Assembly: GCF_030052815.1 (NCBI RefSeq)
Contig: NC_079505.1
Location: 11,591,650 to 11,655,649 of the forward strand
DNA from: Hevea brasiliensis
Lineage: Eukaryota > Streptophyta > Magnoliopsida > Malpighiales > Euphorbiaceae
Direction: 5' to 3'
DNA: 64,000 bases
Below the pieces are notes generated by a model, which was given only the letters and a program-made list of their open reading frames with translations, was not told the DNA's origin and did not search any database. Positions 34,791-49,179 of this stretch are shown here, piece by piece. The translations under genes and the position numbers were made by a program. Within the stretch, counting starts at the first letter, position 1, and every line of letters begins with the position of its first letter.

Positions 34791-37425
34791 TGTAACGCCT
34801 CAACGTAAGTAGTCAGACATTTTACTGTTCCGAGGACTAATGTCTGTTCGGACAGTCAATATATCTGGAACTATACTTAAACTATAGTGAGGAGACATAA
34901 ATTAATGAAATAAATATTAAAAAAAAATATAGGAAAAAAAAATTTTGGGAAAAATAAATTAAAGTTTAGAGAATTTATAAATTAGTATAAAATAATAAAA
35001 ATAACCCGATGAGCACCATGAAAGGCATTTTGGTCATTTTACCACTAGAGGTGAATTTTGACTCAAATGTCAAATTAAAATTAGGAAATAAAATAATTAA
35101 CATAAATTAAATTTATGAATTTGAATTTGGAAAATGAGAAGAGAAAGAATAAGAAAAGAAAAGAAAAGAAAAGAAAAGGAAAGAAAAGAAAAGAAAGGAA
35201 ATAGACTTATGGCATTTTAAAAAAAATAAAGTACAATAATTATAGAATATATATATATATATATAAGACACAAGAGACAAAAATTCACCAACCACAAGTC
35301 TTCTTCATTTCCTCTTCTCTCTCTCCTTGCCGTCTCCATGTTCTCCCCCCTCCACCATTTTTGCTCAAGCTTTGAGCTTGAGTTTCTTTTCATTTATCCA
35401 CCAAAACCCATGGTCCCCTTCATTAAAAATTTAGCCCATATCATAAGGAAGCTCTAGGTACCCATAGGGAGAAGGAAAGTTGAAGTTTTGGGAAAATTTT
35501 CAAGTTGGGTCACAAGAGGTTAGTGCTTTTCTCCCTTCCTTCTTCTTTTAATACTTGAAAGTGACTTGAGATAAGTGGAAATTTCAAGAAATTAACAAGA
35601 AATTCATGAACCCATGATGTCCCCAAATTTTCGCAGCCATGAAATGTGTTGAGCTTTATTGTGTTTAAATAATGTAAATGAGTTTAGAGATGATGATTGA
35701 TATGATTATATGTATGAGAAGTGAAAAGGGATTGAATTGATTGAGTTTGAAACTTGGAAATTAGGGTTTGTGTACATGACTTGGAGATTTTGTGTAAATG
35801 CTTGAAATTTGACCTAATTGGGATGAGATTGTTGCTTATAGAAGTGTATTGCATGCAAATTGAAGTAAGAAAGTTGGAGGAGATTAAGTTTTGGAAGTGT
35901 CAATTTTCTCATGGGTTGTGTTTATTGAGGGCAATGTACATTTTAGGCCATAAATAAAATTGTGTGACCCCAATTGGTATGAGGCCAATTGGAGGTGAAA
36001 CTAGACCCAAAATAGCCCATTTTCCATGAAGAAACCATGCCCAAATTCTGTCCAAAACTTGACCTAAATACTGCTCAAATTCGGATTTCCCTGCACCCAA
36101 CATAGAAAATGACCAAATGAATAGTACGTGTTCATTTGGTCATAACTCTCTCTATACTGGTCCAAATGACCTAAAATTTTACCCATGGAAAGTTTAGATA
36201 TAGGGCTACACTTTTCATGAAGACCACTTAACAAATTCAAATTGTTAGCACAAGTTGGGTCATCAAATCGCCAACCCGTAAAAATGACCAAATGAATAGT
36301 ACGTGTTTATTTGGTCATAACTCTCTCTATACTGGTTCAAATGACCCAAAATTTCACCCATGGAAAGTTTAGACATAGGGCTATACTTTTCATGAATACC
36401 ACTTAACCTAGTTTTGCCTTTAACCAATTCAAATTGGCAGCACAAGTTGGGTCACTAAAACTGCCAACCCAAAAATTGTCCAAAAATACTGTCCCTTTGG
36501 TATGCTTGACCAGTTTTGGCAAAAATGTCATAACTTGGTCTCCAAAGCTGCAAATTGAGTGAAACTAGTGCTAAAAGTTTTATGAGACATAGCACAACAA
36601 TTTTTATGTTTTGACCAAGCTCTAAAAACCATTGCATCCTAGGAAAAATATTAGCCAAAATTAGGAAGTGAAATCTGGAAAATGTTAAGTTGAACCCAGA
36701 ATGCCATTTGATACCCGTGTGTTCATTTGGCCATAACTCCCACTAGGAAATTCCATTTGAGATGTGCAAATATGACCTGGAAACATGATACTTAGAGCTA
36801 CAATATTGATTTAGACACCTTTGCCAAATTCTAAGTGTAAAGACCCTAAAAAAAGGGTCAAACATACTGCCCTGAAGTTGGTTATTGGCCTTATAGGACT
36901 GAGAGTCCATGTTAATACACTGACTATAACTCACCATACCAAGCTTGAAAAATTATGAAATTGTACCTGGGAGTCCCTAAGACATAGAGGAACATATCTT
37001 GTGAAGGAACCTAAGTCTAAAAATAACAATAAAATGATCAAATGACTGGTTAAAGTTTATTGACCAGAAATTATAAATTCTAGACAGCTTAGAGGCAAAC
37101 GGACCAGTTATGGTATTTTGACCATAACTTGAGTTCTATAACCCCAAATTCAGTTATTCAAAAATTGAAATTCAAGTTTAAACATAGAGGAGAAATTATT
37201 ATGAAGGAAGTGTGACTAAATAAACATCCTAACCTAGTCAAATTCCTAGATAAATATGACACATCAACATGAACCTAAAGAAAGGTTCATGGAAAAAATG
37301 CTATATATGAAAATTAAAATACTCATAAGGATAATTAAATATTAAAAATGATATGAATATGTAAATTGAGACTAATGTCCTATTAATATGAAATTAATAG
37401 TACCAATGAACAGTACTAAAAAATC
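34791..37425. mobile_element. LTR-like element 2, unit B copy
   Basis: This is the counterpart of 7343-9973, starting TGTAACGCCTCAACG and ending where ATGAACAG resumes at 37426. The internal tandem repeat starts at 36111 and 36286. Minus-strand frames of 60-75 codons across 35909-36937 come from the repeat and have no recognisable product. Confidence 0.45.
36111..36460. repeat. Two-copy 175-192-bp tandem repeat, unit B
   Basis: Same repeat as 8642-9025. The first copy lacks 17 bp (a CCCAGTTTTGCCTTTAA-type piece) compared with unit A, which shows the two units have drifted since duplication. Confidence 0.85.
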
Positions 37426-40400
37426 ATGAACAGAAAAAATTATAGTTTATATAAAGAACACTAAAAAATAGTATTATCTCAACTACAAATTTTCAATTTT
37501 ACTTTATTTATAAAAATGAGACTCATATATTTATAAAGAGAAAATATGTACTTGTGAAAATTATGTGCAATTTAGAGCAATGTCCAGGTCGAGTGCTATC
37601 CTTGAAACAATTAAAATGATTTGAATTCTAATATTTTACTGTTTCGATTAATTAAAACTAATTCAAAATCTAATATTTTATGAGTAGGGTCTGATTAGCA
37701 CAAGGGTCGATTTGAATTATTTACAATTCGACAATCGTGCACAACGTGGTTGGAACGCGAAGTCTTCCTAGCTTGGTCAAATACTTGGCAAATGTTTCAA
37801 CACTCATCATGTCTTGAACTACTTGCTTTAATAGAGTCGAGTCTCGTGTGCCCCACCCTGCAACATTAACGAATTTGTTTAATAATTATTTTAGAATTTT
37901 ATAATTAAAATATATTAAATTTAATTTCAAATGAATTTTTATTATTCATTATAATTAATTCATTTAATGAATTGCTTTTAACAATATTAAATAAATTTTT
38001 AAGCATTTGATATGTGTTGAACATATTTTCATAAAAGTCAAAATTTTTAAAATTATTTAATTTTGAGAACATGGTTGGAACACGATGTCTTTTTTTTTTG
38101 TTTATTTTTATTTTTATTTTTTTATCCTATTAATTATTTTACATATATATATATACTTTAAACACTTTTTCTTGCCTTTCGTTGTAAGTCACGATGGAAG
38201 ACTTTCTGTTCATGGAAAATGATACCATTTTGATTACGAATGGCTAAATAATAAAAAAAAATCTTTTTTTTTTGTTTTAATTAAAACTTTTTAATTTTAT
38301 ATATAACTTTAATTGTAAAACTTTCATATTTTTTTAATTTTAATAATAAATTTAATTAAAATAATTAAATTCATTGATTAATAAAAATAATTCTAATCCT
38401 TTTGATTTTATTAATTTGTTCAATAATTTTTAATTCAGAAAACTTCGTATTGACTAATATTGACAATGTAGATAAATATTTGAATTATTTTTATCAATTG
38501 AATCATCCCATTAAACAAACCACTAAAATTGAAATTAATATGAAAATTTGAGTATTAAATTGATAAAATTAAAAGACTTACTTAAAATTGAAAAAGTTTA
38601 CAAAGGTTTGAACTTTTCTAGTCATTTGGCCATTATGAATCTAAGGTAATACGTTTTGAATCACTGGACTAATAGCTCGATGGTTAAGCACTAGCCTCTT
38701 ATGTAAGAGATTTAGAGTCTAATCTTTGACAAATCTATATTTATTCTAAATATTTTCAAAGCATAAAAAGATAATGAGCAAAATCATATAAAATATATTA
38801 TGAATTTACGATAGAAATAAGCATGATATTGCGAGATATTTTGTCATCACTATGAAAAACTTTCCATTACAAAATTTCACCTTTAACATCCTGTCGATTT
38901 GGTCAAAGTTAATGCTTCAGTCGTTGCAACTATGCTACAGTTGATCTCAAAAATTAAAGTTTTAATCATAAAAATTTGTAATAATTAAAAAATTAAATAT
39001 ATTAATTATAAATATTTTTGAAATGATTAATTTTAAAAATTTATTTTTATTAACATTTAAAAATAATAATTTTTATAAATGATTTTGAACTTCCAATTGC
39101 AATATTATATGAAACTATAATTTTTTTCTTTTTATTCTATGAAGGCCTAATTAATAGATCGAGTAACAATGGATAGGTAGATAAAGAGATTCGAACTCAA
39201 GATCTCACCATTTCCTTTACTTTAAAGATAAAGAAAAACTAATCATTGCTCCCGATTGACATAAGACTATAATCGTTAACCTTTAATTTTGTACAATGAA
39301 TATTGAGATATGTCACCAAATCTATACGATTTTAAATGCATATTTCAGTTGGCAATCTCATTTTTCAGTATTTTATAGACCCAGGCTGTATAATAATTTG
39401 AGTTGAGCTTCCTAGCTTGATTCACTACTTGGCAAATGTTCCACCACTCATCATGTCTTTAACTACTTGCTTTAATAGAGTCAAGTCTTGTGTGGCCTAC
39501 CCAGAAACAATTTTTCTTGCCTTTTTTATGCGGCAAAATAAAGGAATTAGATTGCTTTGTCTGAGTCAAGTCTTGAGTGGAAGTGTGAATCTATTACATA
39601 CTGTCTAGCAACACTTTTTCTTGCCTTCTTTATAAGGTAGAATAAATGACTTTATTGTTCATGGAAAATGATGCTATTTTGAGTAGGAATCTATGATAAT
39701 AGGATTGAACCATTGGGCTAATAGCTCAATGGTCGAGCATTTGCTTGTTAGTTTAAAATCGGTTGGTTCAATTCAGAAACAAACAAAAATAACCAATTAA
39801 TTAAAATGAAAAAAATATAAAAACTGAAATATGTTGAGGTAATGAAAGGAATCAAACCGAACCAATTCTATTATTTTAATTTAGTTTTTCGATTTTGACC
39901 TTCTCTTTTCACTTCTGTATATTTGCCTCACTTTCTTTGATATTCTGTCAAGCCAACTAATCACATACCGAAATAGAAAATCTTCGACACATATTCTTTC
40001 TCATGAACAGAAAAAATTATAGTATATATAAAGAACACTAAAAAATAGTATTATCTCAACTACAAATTTTCAATTTTACTTTATTTATAAAATAATGAGA
40101 CTCGTATATTTATAAAGAGAAAGTATGTACTTGTGAAAATTATGTGCAATTTAGAGCAATGTCCAGGTCGAGTGCTATCCTTGAAACAATTAAAATGATT
40201 TGAATTCTAATATTTTACTGATTCGATTAATTAAAACTAATTCAAAATCTAATATTTTATGAGTAGGGTCTGATTAGCACAAGGGTCAGATTTGAATTAT
40301 TTACAACTCTGACAATCAGTGCACAACGTGGTTGGAATGCGAAGTCTTCCTAGCTTGGTCAAATACTTGGCAAATGTTTCAACACTCATCATGTCTTGAA

Positions 40401-43400
40401 CTACTTGCTTTAATAGAGTCGAGTCTCGTGTGCCCCACCCTGCAACATTTTTTCTTGCTTTTTTTATACGGCAAAATAAAGGAATTAGTTTGCTTTTCCT
40501 GAATCAAGTGTTGAGTGGAAGCGCGAATCAAATAAATGACTTTACTGTTCATGGAAAATGATGCATTTTGATTATGAATCTAACATAATAGGTCTAATAG
40601 CTCGACCAATGAGCCATTGCTTTTTAGTTTGAAATCGATTGGTTTGATTTGGAATTAAACCAAAATAATCAATTAATTAAAATGCAAAAGTATAAAAACT
40701 GAAACAAGCCTAGGTTATGAAAAGAAACGAACCAAATCAGATAGATTATTTTAGTTTAATTTTTCGATTTTGATCTTCTCTCTTCACTTCTTTGAATTTT
40801 CCTCAGTTTCTTAGATATTCTCTCAAACCAACTAATCATATTCGTTCTTATGAACATGAAAAATTATAATATGAATCGGACTCATTAAAAAAAATAATAT
40901 TTTCTTTATTTATAAGGAAGTAAGACTCATATATTTATAAAGAGAAAGCATGTACTCGTAAAAATTCTAATATTTTACGAGATCAAGCAGTATTCACAAT
41001 TAACTTAAAACAATTAAAATGATTTGGATTCTAATATTTTACTAATTTAATTAAAACTAATTCAAATTCTAATGTTTACGAGTAGGGTTAGTTGAATTAT
41101 TTACAACTGTGATAATCAGTATAAAGCGTTGATCCATGCTCAATTATTTCATATCTTATAAATCAAAGCCAATTTCTGTAAATGTCCATATTTTGCTGCT
41201 TTCTGCAGTCCACAAGTTGGGGAATGGTCGTTGACTCGCAAGTCTTGATTTCAAATGGAACCACCATATTTTAATGCTCCCATGTCCGGACTGACTTTAT
41301 TTGCGATTTCCATTCCGCCCATTTATATTTGGTTAAGAAGAAAATAGATAAAAAAGAAAATTTTGAAAAGATAATAAATGTTAGATTCTACTCCTATTTT
41401 CTTTTCAAATTGAATGAAAGTGGGAGAAAATGCTTAAAATTACAAAATTATCTCCTTATTTGTAGATTATTTTTGAATATTTAATGATAAAATTATAATT
41501 TTATTATTTAAAGAAATAACTTTCCTTTCAATATATATTTTCCTTCCTATTTCTAAACATATATATTAATCATTGTATTATTTTATCTTCTTCCAATTAT
41601 TTTTTTCCTCCCATTCAAACATAATGTTAATTTCTTTTATATTAAAATAAAAAAAATTATTATTTAATCTCTCTATTTTAATAAAATTAAATATTTAATA
41701 CTCTTTTTTTTCAAAAATATATTGATAGTTGTATTTTGTTGCGTCTACTCTTTAGTCTTTCCGTTTAGTTTAAATTATATTAATTGTGTATTCTTTTATC
41801 TTCTTCCAATTATTTTCTTTTATCAAGAAAAATTATTATTTAATTTCTCTATTTTAATAAAATTAATTATTTAATTCTTATATTTTCAAAAATATATTAG
41901 TAGTTATATTTTGTTAGTCTACCGTTTAAATCAAGTTTTCTTGTCAATGTATTTAAAAGAAAAATAACTTACTATTACGAGAATTAAATAATTTAAAGAC
42001 TTCAAAAATAGAAAGAGAGTATGTAATTATATTTTTCAAATTACATAATTAAATAAAATTACAAACTCGCGCATTAAATAACCATAAGGATTAAGCAGTA
42101 AATGGGAAAAAAAAGGAAATTAATAATATAATTTTTCAAAATAGAGAATCAAATAGTTAGTTTATGTAAAATAAAGGGATTAAATAAAAATTTTCCCTAA
42201 AAAGTTAACTTACAAATTAAAATTTAATTTCATACAATTTAATAATATTACTTTTAGTATCGAAAATTTTCGAAGCAAATAAATAAATCACATTTATAAA
42301 TAATTATATAATATTTATAATTATTTTTAAATTTTAATTATCATAATAAATTATTATTTTATATCACTAATAATCGTATCTTGATTTAACTTCAAAATTG
42401 TAATACTATTTTTATCATAAAAGTTTTTATTATATGATTGTTTATTAACAAAATTTATTTGCATATATATAAAATAAAAAACTGACAACGGATTAAACCT
42501 AAGTCACGGGCCACAATCATAGTATTGATAGGTGAAGTTAATCCAATAAATACAGAGAGAGTATTTGATTTGATTTATAAGTCAATTAATTTTATTTATA
42601 AGTAGAAAGTTAAACATATATTAATATTTGATTTGATTTATAAATTAAAAAATATATTTAACATAAGTAAGAAATTTACTTATGACTTATCTATTTATTT
42701 TGAAAGCACTATTTTATTAATAGTAAAAAAATTATATTATTTTAATAATTTTTATAAATATCAATATTATCCTCATTTTAACAATTGCAACACTTAATTA
42801 CATATCATTTATATAAATTTGAACAATTAAATTACTTTTAAATATATTTTAACTAAATATTTAAATTATTTAAAAGTTATTATTAAGTAATCTTACAATA
42901 CAATTAACTACTTATTTTTTTAATTTAACTTATAAATTAAAAAATATATTTTAAATAAAAAATTAAAAATAAGTAGTAAAATCGAACATGTTCATAATTG
43001 ACAATAGTGGTAATAATTAATGAGAACTTTTGGGCCCTAGCAGCCTCCAAATCCAATTTTCAAACACTGTCAAGCCCAGGGGCGAAGCTTGGGGCCGCAA
43101 AGGAAGTTTGGCCCTCAAAATGTGAAGTTTTGGCGTGTGGATAGCTTTGTTTCTTTCTTCTTCTTCTGTTTTTTTGTTTTTTTTTTTTTTTTTTTCCGCA
43201 AGTTTTAGAGATTTCCTTTTACATCTTTCCCACACATATGATCACAGGGTGCAACTACTTGGCAATTACTTTCTTCACCTCACCAATGACTTACAGTAAA
43301 TAAATATAAAAAAATTTGAATAAATTTTTACCTTTTATAATAATAAAATTTTAATTAATTTATAGTGTAATTAATTAAAATACCTATTTAATTTTTTTTA

Positions 43401-44572
43401 TACATATATTAATAGCAGTTTCCATAACTATTTCATTAAAATTTGTAATAGAAGTACTTTATTGAAAAATTAATTTAAATTTTATGATATTTTTATATTT
43501 TATCTTATAATTTTTGTAAATCAATATTTATTTTTGTAAATTACAAAAAATATATTAGATTAATAAGAAAATAATATTACTTTAAAAATATATAAACATA
43601 ATATTTTTTTGTTATTAATATAATAAAAAAAATTAAATTACTGATAATGAATTGAATTATTTAATTTTAATAATAATAAAATATATACATTATTATTAAT
43701 TAAAAATAACATTTTATTATATTATTTTTAAAAAATACTACATTAAAGTGTAACTTTTTTATTAATGTAATATATTTTTATAAAATAATTCTTTTGAAAA
43801 AAAAGTCATAACTTTACATAAATTTATAATATAAAATAAATATATTTCATAAAAATTAAAATTTTAAAATGTTGTCATTTTCTATTAATATAATAAATAT
43901 TAAAAATACATAATATTTTTCAAAAGATAAATTTCATAATTTTCAATACTGTAACTTTTATTGGTTTTAATCATCTTTATTTGTATCTAAATTTTTGATG
44001 CTATCATATTTGTAATTTATTTTTTAAATTTTGATTCTATATAGAAATATAGTTGAGAAATAATTTATGCATAAAAATATAGATATTTAATTAAAATTTA
44101 AAATAATTCTATTAAAAATTAATGATAATAAAATATAGATAATCAAAATATTAGTTATAATTACATTCAATTTATAATTATAATTAAATAAAATGTTTAA
44201 AATTTAAGAAATATTAAATAAGAAATTTATAAAAAAATAATAATTAAAGAAATATTAATTAAATATATTTAAATAAATAAATTTTGAGAAATGATAACTA
44301 CAGACTTTGAAAGAAATAATAAAAAAGTACAAATAAAAAAATATTTAAGAGTATTTAGGTAAAATGAAAATATTTGATCAGAGAAGAGCGTGTGATGTGT
44401 ATTAAATGTCTCTTATGACATATTATATATACACAAATAAATAAAAATCATTTAAATAAAAAAATTAATTTATAATTAAATATTATTTAATTAAATAACG
44501 ATAATAAAAGTATTCAAAATCAAATTTTATAATAATCAAATATTTCCTATTTATCAGGCCATTTCAATTAAA
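37426..44572. repeat. AT-rich module copies, unit B
   Basis: Colinear with 9974-17186 of unit A. It includes module copies, a tRNA-like segment (A box 39722-39732, B box 39765-39775) and the hAT-like CAGGGGCGAAGC at 43077. A T-rich run at about 43165-43194 is longer than in unit A. No gene is seen. Confidence 0.7.
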
Positions 44573-44930
44573 TAGCTATAAGTTCGCCATAATAATAATA
44601 ATAATAATAATAAATATTGCAAAAGTAAAATAAAAGAATATTAAATTATTAACATAAAAAATAATATTATTATAAATAAGTCAAATCTATATATTTTATT
44701 TTTATAATTTTTATGTAGACTACACATTTTTGTCTTTCAAATTTTTTAACATAGATTTCATAATAAAAATATTAATTAAAGATATGAAATAATTTAAAGT
44801 TGATCAAATTATGTGATAGTTGATCATAAGATCATAAACTAATGGTCAATTTTCTTTAAACTAATAGCCATCAGTGATCTTTCATTAGTATTATTATTGA
44901 GGGTAGCATATAGCAAATAATATTTTTAAA
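44573..44930. other. ~355-bp stretch present in unit B, missing in unit A
   Basis: Unit A joins directly across this point at about 17186 within an AAATAAATGAAT-type line. The stretch itself (an AATAATAAT run and a GTAGACTACACATTTTTGTC line) is homologous to 5960-6250 and 33410-33700, the paralogous place in the same units. The B state is therefore ancestral and unit A has a deletion. Confidence 0.75.
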
Positions 44931-46692
44931 TAAATGAATTTATAAAAAAAAGTATAAATAATTGTTAAATGTTACATTTAATCATAAAAGGTCTTAATTT
45001 TTAAAAATTAAAATTTAAAAATAATAATAATTTAAATTATAAATATTAAGGTAGTATTGTAAATAATAGTGATAATTAAAAGGAAGTAAAAAATTAAATA
45101 ATAATTAGTATTTATAAAATAATATAAATAATTTTTAAACATTATATTTAATTACAAAATATTTTAATTTTTAAAAATTAAATTTAAAAAAATAATAATT
45201 TAAATTATAAATGTTAAGGTAGTATTATAAATAATAATAATAATTAAAAATGAATAAAAAAAATTAATATAAAAAAGAGTATGTACTAAAGGTGATGCGT
45301 GGTAAGTTTTTTAATAAAAATGTTACGTGACATCTCCTTGAAAATACCACTATACTTTATATATATGTATAGATTTTGTTTCACCTAGTCAAGTCTCCTC
45401 CCTCTTTCCTCTCCTTTTCTAGCCTTTCTCATACGGCAAAATAAATGACCAATGTGAAAATTCGATTATCATCAACGTTACACATATTTCATGTAAACTA
45501 ATAATAATGCAATTATAATGAATCAAATTTAATTTAATATAACACATTTTTTCAAAATTCACAATTACTGAGTATGCAGAATCACAAACCCTTAAAATAA
45601 AGTGTTATCTTCGTGTTTGAGGCTTGAGATTACGATTGAAAGATTAAAAATGTATTTTTATAAAATATTCTTTTTAATATTGTTGAAAAAATGGTTTAAT
45701 TATTTTAGAATTTTATAATTACAATATATTAAATTTAATTAATTTCAAATCAAATTTTAATATTCATTATATGTATTAAATTCATGTTCTCAACAATAAT
45801 CTAAATACCATGTTAAATAAATTTTTATGCATTTGATACGTGTTGAAAATATTTTCACACGCCAAAATTTTTTAAAATTATTTAATTTTGACAAACGTCT
45901 TCTTTATTTTTATTTTTTTTTAATATTTATTATTTCTCTTGAATTAATTAACGAAACAATATCCTAACACTTTAAGCTTTTTATGAACCCGGGTTGTATA
46001 ATAATTTGAGTTGAGCTTGGTAGCTTGATCAAGTAAATGTTCCAACACTCATCATGTCTTCAACTACTTGCTTTAATATAGTCAAGTCTTGTGTGGCCTG
46101 CCCATAAACAATTTTTCTTGCGTTCTTAATGAGGCAGAATAAATGACTTTATTGTTCATGGAAAATGATGCTGTTTTGAGTGGGAATATAATATAATAGG
46201 ATTGAATTGTTGAGCTAATAACTCGATCTTAAGCACGCACTTGTTAGTTTGAAACCGGTTGGTTTGATTAAGAATTAAACAAAAATAAACAATTAATTGA
46301 ACCTTTTGTCGAGTAAGAAAATCAAGCATTTTTAATATATTAATATATTTTATTTATATTATATATATATATTTTTTATATTATTTATTATTTATTAATT
46401 TATTTATTAATTTATAATAAAATTATTTATTAATTTATATTTCTATTTATTATTAATTTAATTTATTTCTATTTTAATTTAATTTATTTCTATGTATTAT
46501 TAATTTTATTATTATTTTATATTAAAATTATGCAAAAATATAAAATGTGAAATACGTTGAAGTTATGAAAGGAATCAAACCAAATCAAATCAATTATTTC
46601 AGTTTAATTTTTCAATTTTAACCTTCTCTTTTCACTTACCTACATTTTCTTTCACTTTTTTGGATATTCCCTCAAACCAACTAACCCCAGGC
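44931..46692. repeat. AT-rich module copy, unit B
   Basis: Colinear with about 17187-18905 of unit A, with about 50 bp extra in the A/T-rich run near 46380-46440. No gene is seen. Confidence 0.65.
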
Positions 46693-48799
46693 TAAAATAA
46701 AAAACCTTCCATGCATATTCTTTCCCATGAACAGGAAAAATTATAGTGCATATCTGGAGCACTAAAAAGTAGCATTATTTTGTCCATATATTTTTAATTT
46801 TTTTTTTTAAAAAAATAAAACTCATATATTTATAAAAAGAAAGCATGTGGATTTAGAGCAATGTCCAGATAGAGCACTGTCCACAACGACTTAGGTAACT
46901 TTCTTTTAAACTGACAGTTAATGCTTCTATGTCCGTATCTACTTTATTTGTGATTTCCATTCCATCCCTTTAGAATGTGTTTGGATTGAAGGGAGATGAG
47001 AGAGGAAATTTTGAGAGGAAAATAGTTTTATTATCCATTCAGTTTATGTTTGTTAAGAAGAAAATAGATAAAAAAGAAAATCTTGAAAGGAAAATAAATG
47101 TTAGAATCCACTTCCATTTTTTTTCAAATTGAAAGAAAGTGGGAGAAAATATTTAAAATTACAAAATTATCTCTGAATTTTGTAGAATGTTTTTGAATAT
47201 TTAAGGATAAAATTATAATTTTATTAAGTGTTTTAAAAAATAACTTTCCTTTCTTTCTATATCCAAATATAAAAAGAAAAAAAAAATTATATATATGTTT
47301 TTCCTCTAAATCATTGAATTTTTTTATCTTCCTCTAATTATTTTTTTTCCTTCCATCCAAACAGTCTTAATTTCTTGTCATATTAAAATAAAAAACTACT
47401 ATTTAATCTCTATTTTAATAAAATTAACTATTTAATCCTCTTATTTTAAAAAATATATTAGTCATTATATTTTTTTTCGTCTACTCTTTAGTCTTTCAAT
47501 TTAATTTAAAGAAAATTTTTTGTTTGTCTATATATTTAAAAGAAAAATAAATTACCATTAGGATAATTAAATAGTTAAAGACTTAGAAAATAATAAAAAA
47601 ATATATATATATAATTATATTTTTTAAATTATAGAAATTGAATGACGTAATAGCTTAACATCTTTAGGCTTTTTATAGGCTTCATCAACTACTTTTTCTT
47701 TTTTTTTTTTATTAGTCAAAAATATTATTATAGTGATAAAAAAGAAACAGAGGGTGCAAAACCACCAATTTTTCATCACCACTCGTCATACGATGAAATT
47801 GGAGTAAATAGTGCTATCATATGAAATGGTTTTATTCTAACCAATGATCATGGCAATCACATTATAGTCAATGGTTAAAGTGCATACATTTACACAAGAT
47901 AATTATTTTGAAAATTGGGCCATATTATTCTATTGAAATGATATTGTTTCACCAAGTTGAGTCTCCTCTCTCTCTCACTCTCTTCCCTTCTTCTCCTTTA
48001 TATGGACTTTTGAGTAAAATAGCATAGCAAGATTGGCAAGTCCTTGGAATTTGTTTGCTTTAATCCACAACACTTTTTCTAGCCTTTCTTATATTGCAAA
48101 ATAAAAGACCAATGTAAAAAAGCGATTATCACCAATGTTATGCATATTTCACATAAACCAATGGTAACACAATTATAATGAATCAAATTTAATTTGATAT
48201 AATATATTTTTTTATAATCTATAATTATTGGGGACGTAAAATCACAAACACTTAAAATAAAGTGTTATTTTTGTGTTTGAGGTTTGAGATTATGATGGAA
48301 AGGTTAAAAATGTATTTTTATAAAATATTATTTTTAATATTGTTAAAAAATGGTTTAATTATTTTAGAATATTATAATTAAAATATATTGAATTTAATTA
48401 ATTTCAAATCAATTTTTAATATTCATTATATATTGAATTCATGTTCTCAACAATAATCTAAATACCATGTTAAATAAAAAACCTTCCATGCATATTCTTT
48501 TCCACGAACAGAACAAATTATAGTACATATCAGGAGTACTAAAAAGTAGTATTAATTTATCCACATATTTTTAATTTTTTTTAAAAGAAAATAAGACTCA
48601 TATATTTATAAAAAGAAAATAAATGTTAGAATCCACTTCCATTTTCTTTTCAAATTGAAAGAAAGTGGGAGAAAATGTTTAAAATTACAAAATTATCTCT
48701 GAATTTTGTAGAATATTTTTGAATATTTAAGGAAAAAATTATAATTTTATTAATTATTTTAAAAAATAACTTTCTTTTCAATATTTTCCTTCCTATATC

Positions 48800-48850
<51 letters not shown>

Positions 48851-49179
48851 TCTTAATCATTGTATTCTTTTATCTTCCTCTAATTATTTTCTTTCCTCCC
48901 ATCTAGACGGTCTTAATTTCTTTCCATATTAAAATAAGGAAAACTACTATTTAATCTTTATTTTAATAAAATTAACTATTTAATCCTTTTATTTTTAAAA
49001 ATATATTACTCATTGTATTTTTTTTTGTTTACTTTTTAGTCTTTCAGTTTAGTTTAAATAAAATTTTTGGTTTGTCAATATATTTAAAAGAGAAATAAAT
49101 TACCATTACAAGAATTAAATAGTTAAAGATTTAGAAAATAAAAAAAATGATATATAATTATATTTTTCAAATTACAGAA
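46693..49179. repeat. ~2.5-kb module duplication present in unit B, missing in unit A
   Basis: Unit A passes straight from CCCCAGGCT to ATTGAATGAAGCAATAGCC at about 18906, while unit B carries this extra piece. It is made of diverged module copies: about 47640-47990 resembles 49185-49540 (period about 1.5 kb), and about 47095-47290 resembles 48620-48810. It includes an AT microsatellite at about 48804-48848. No gene is seen. Confidence 0.75.
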
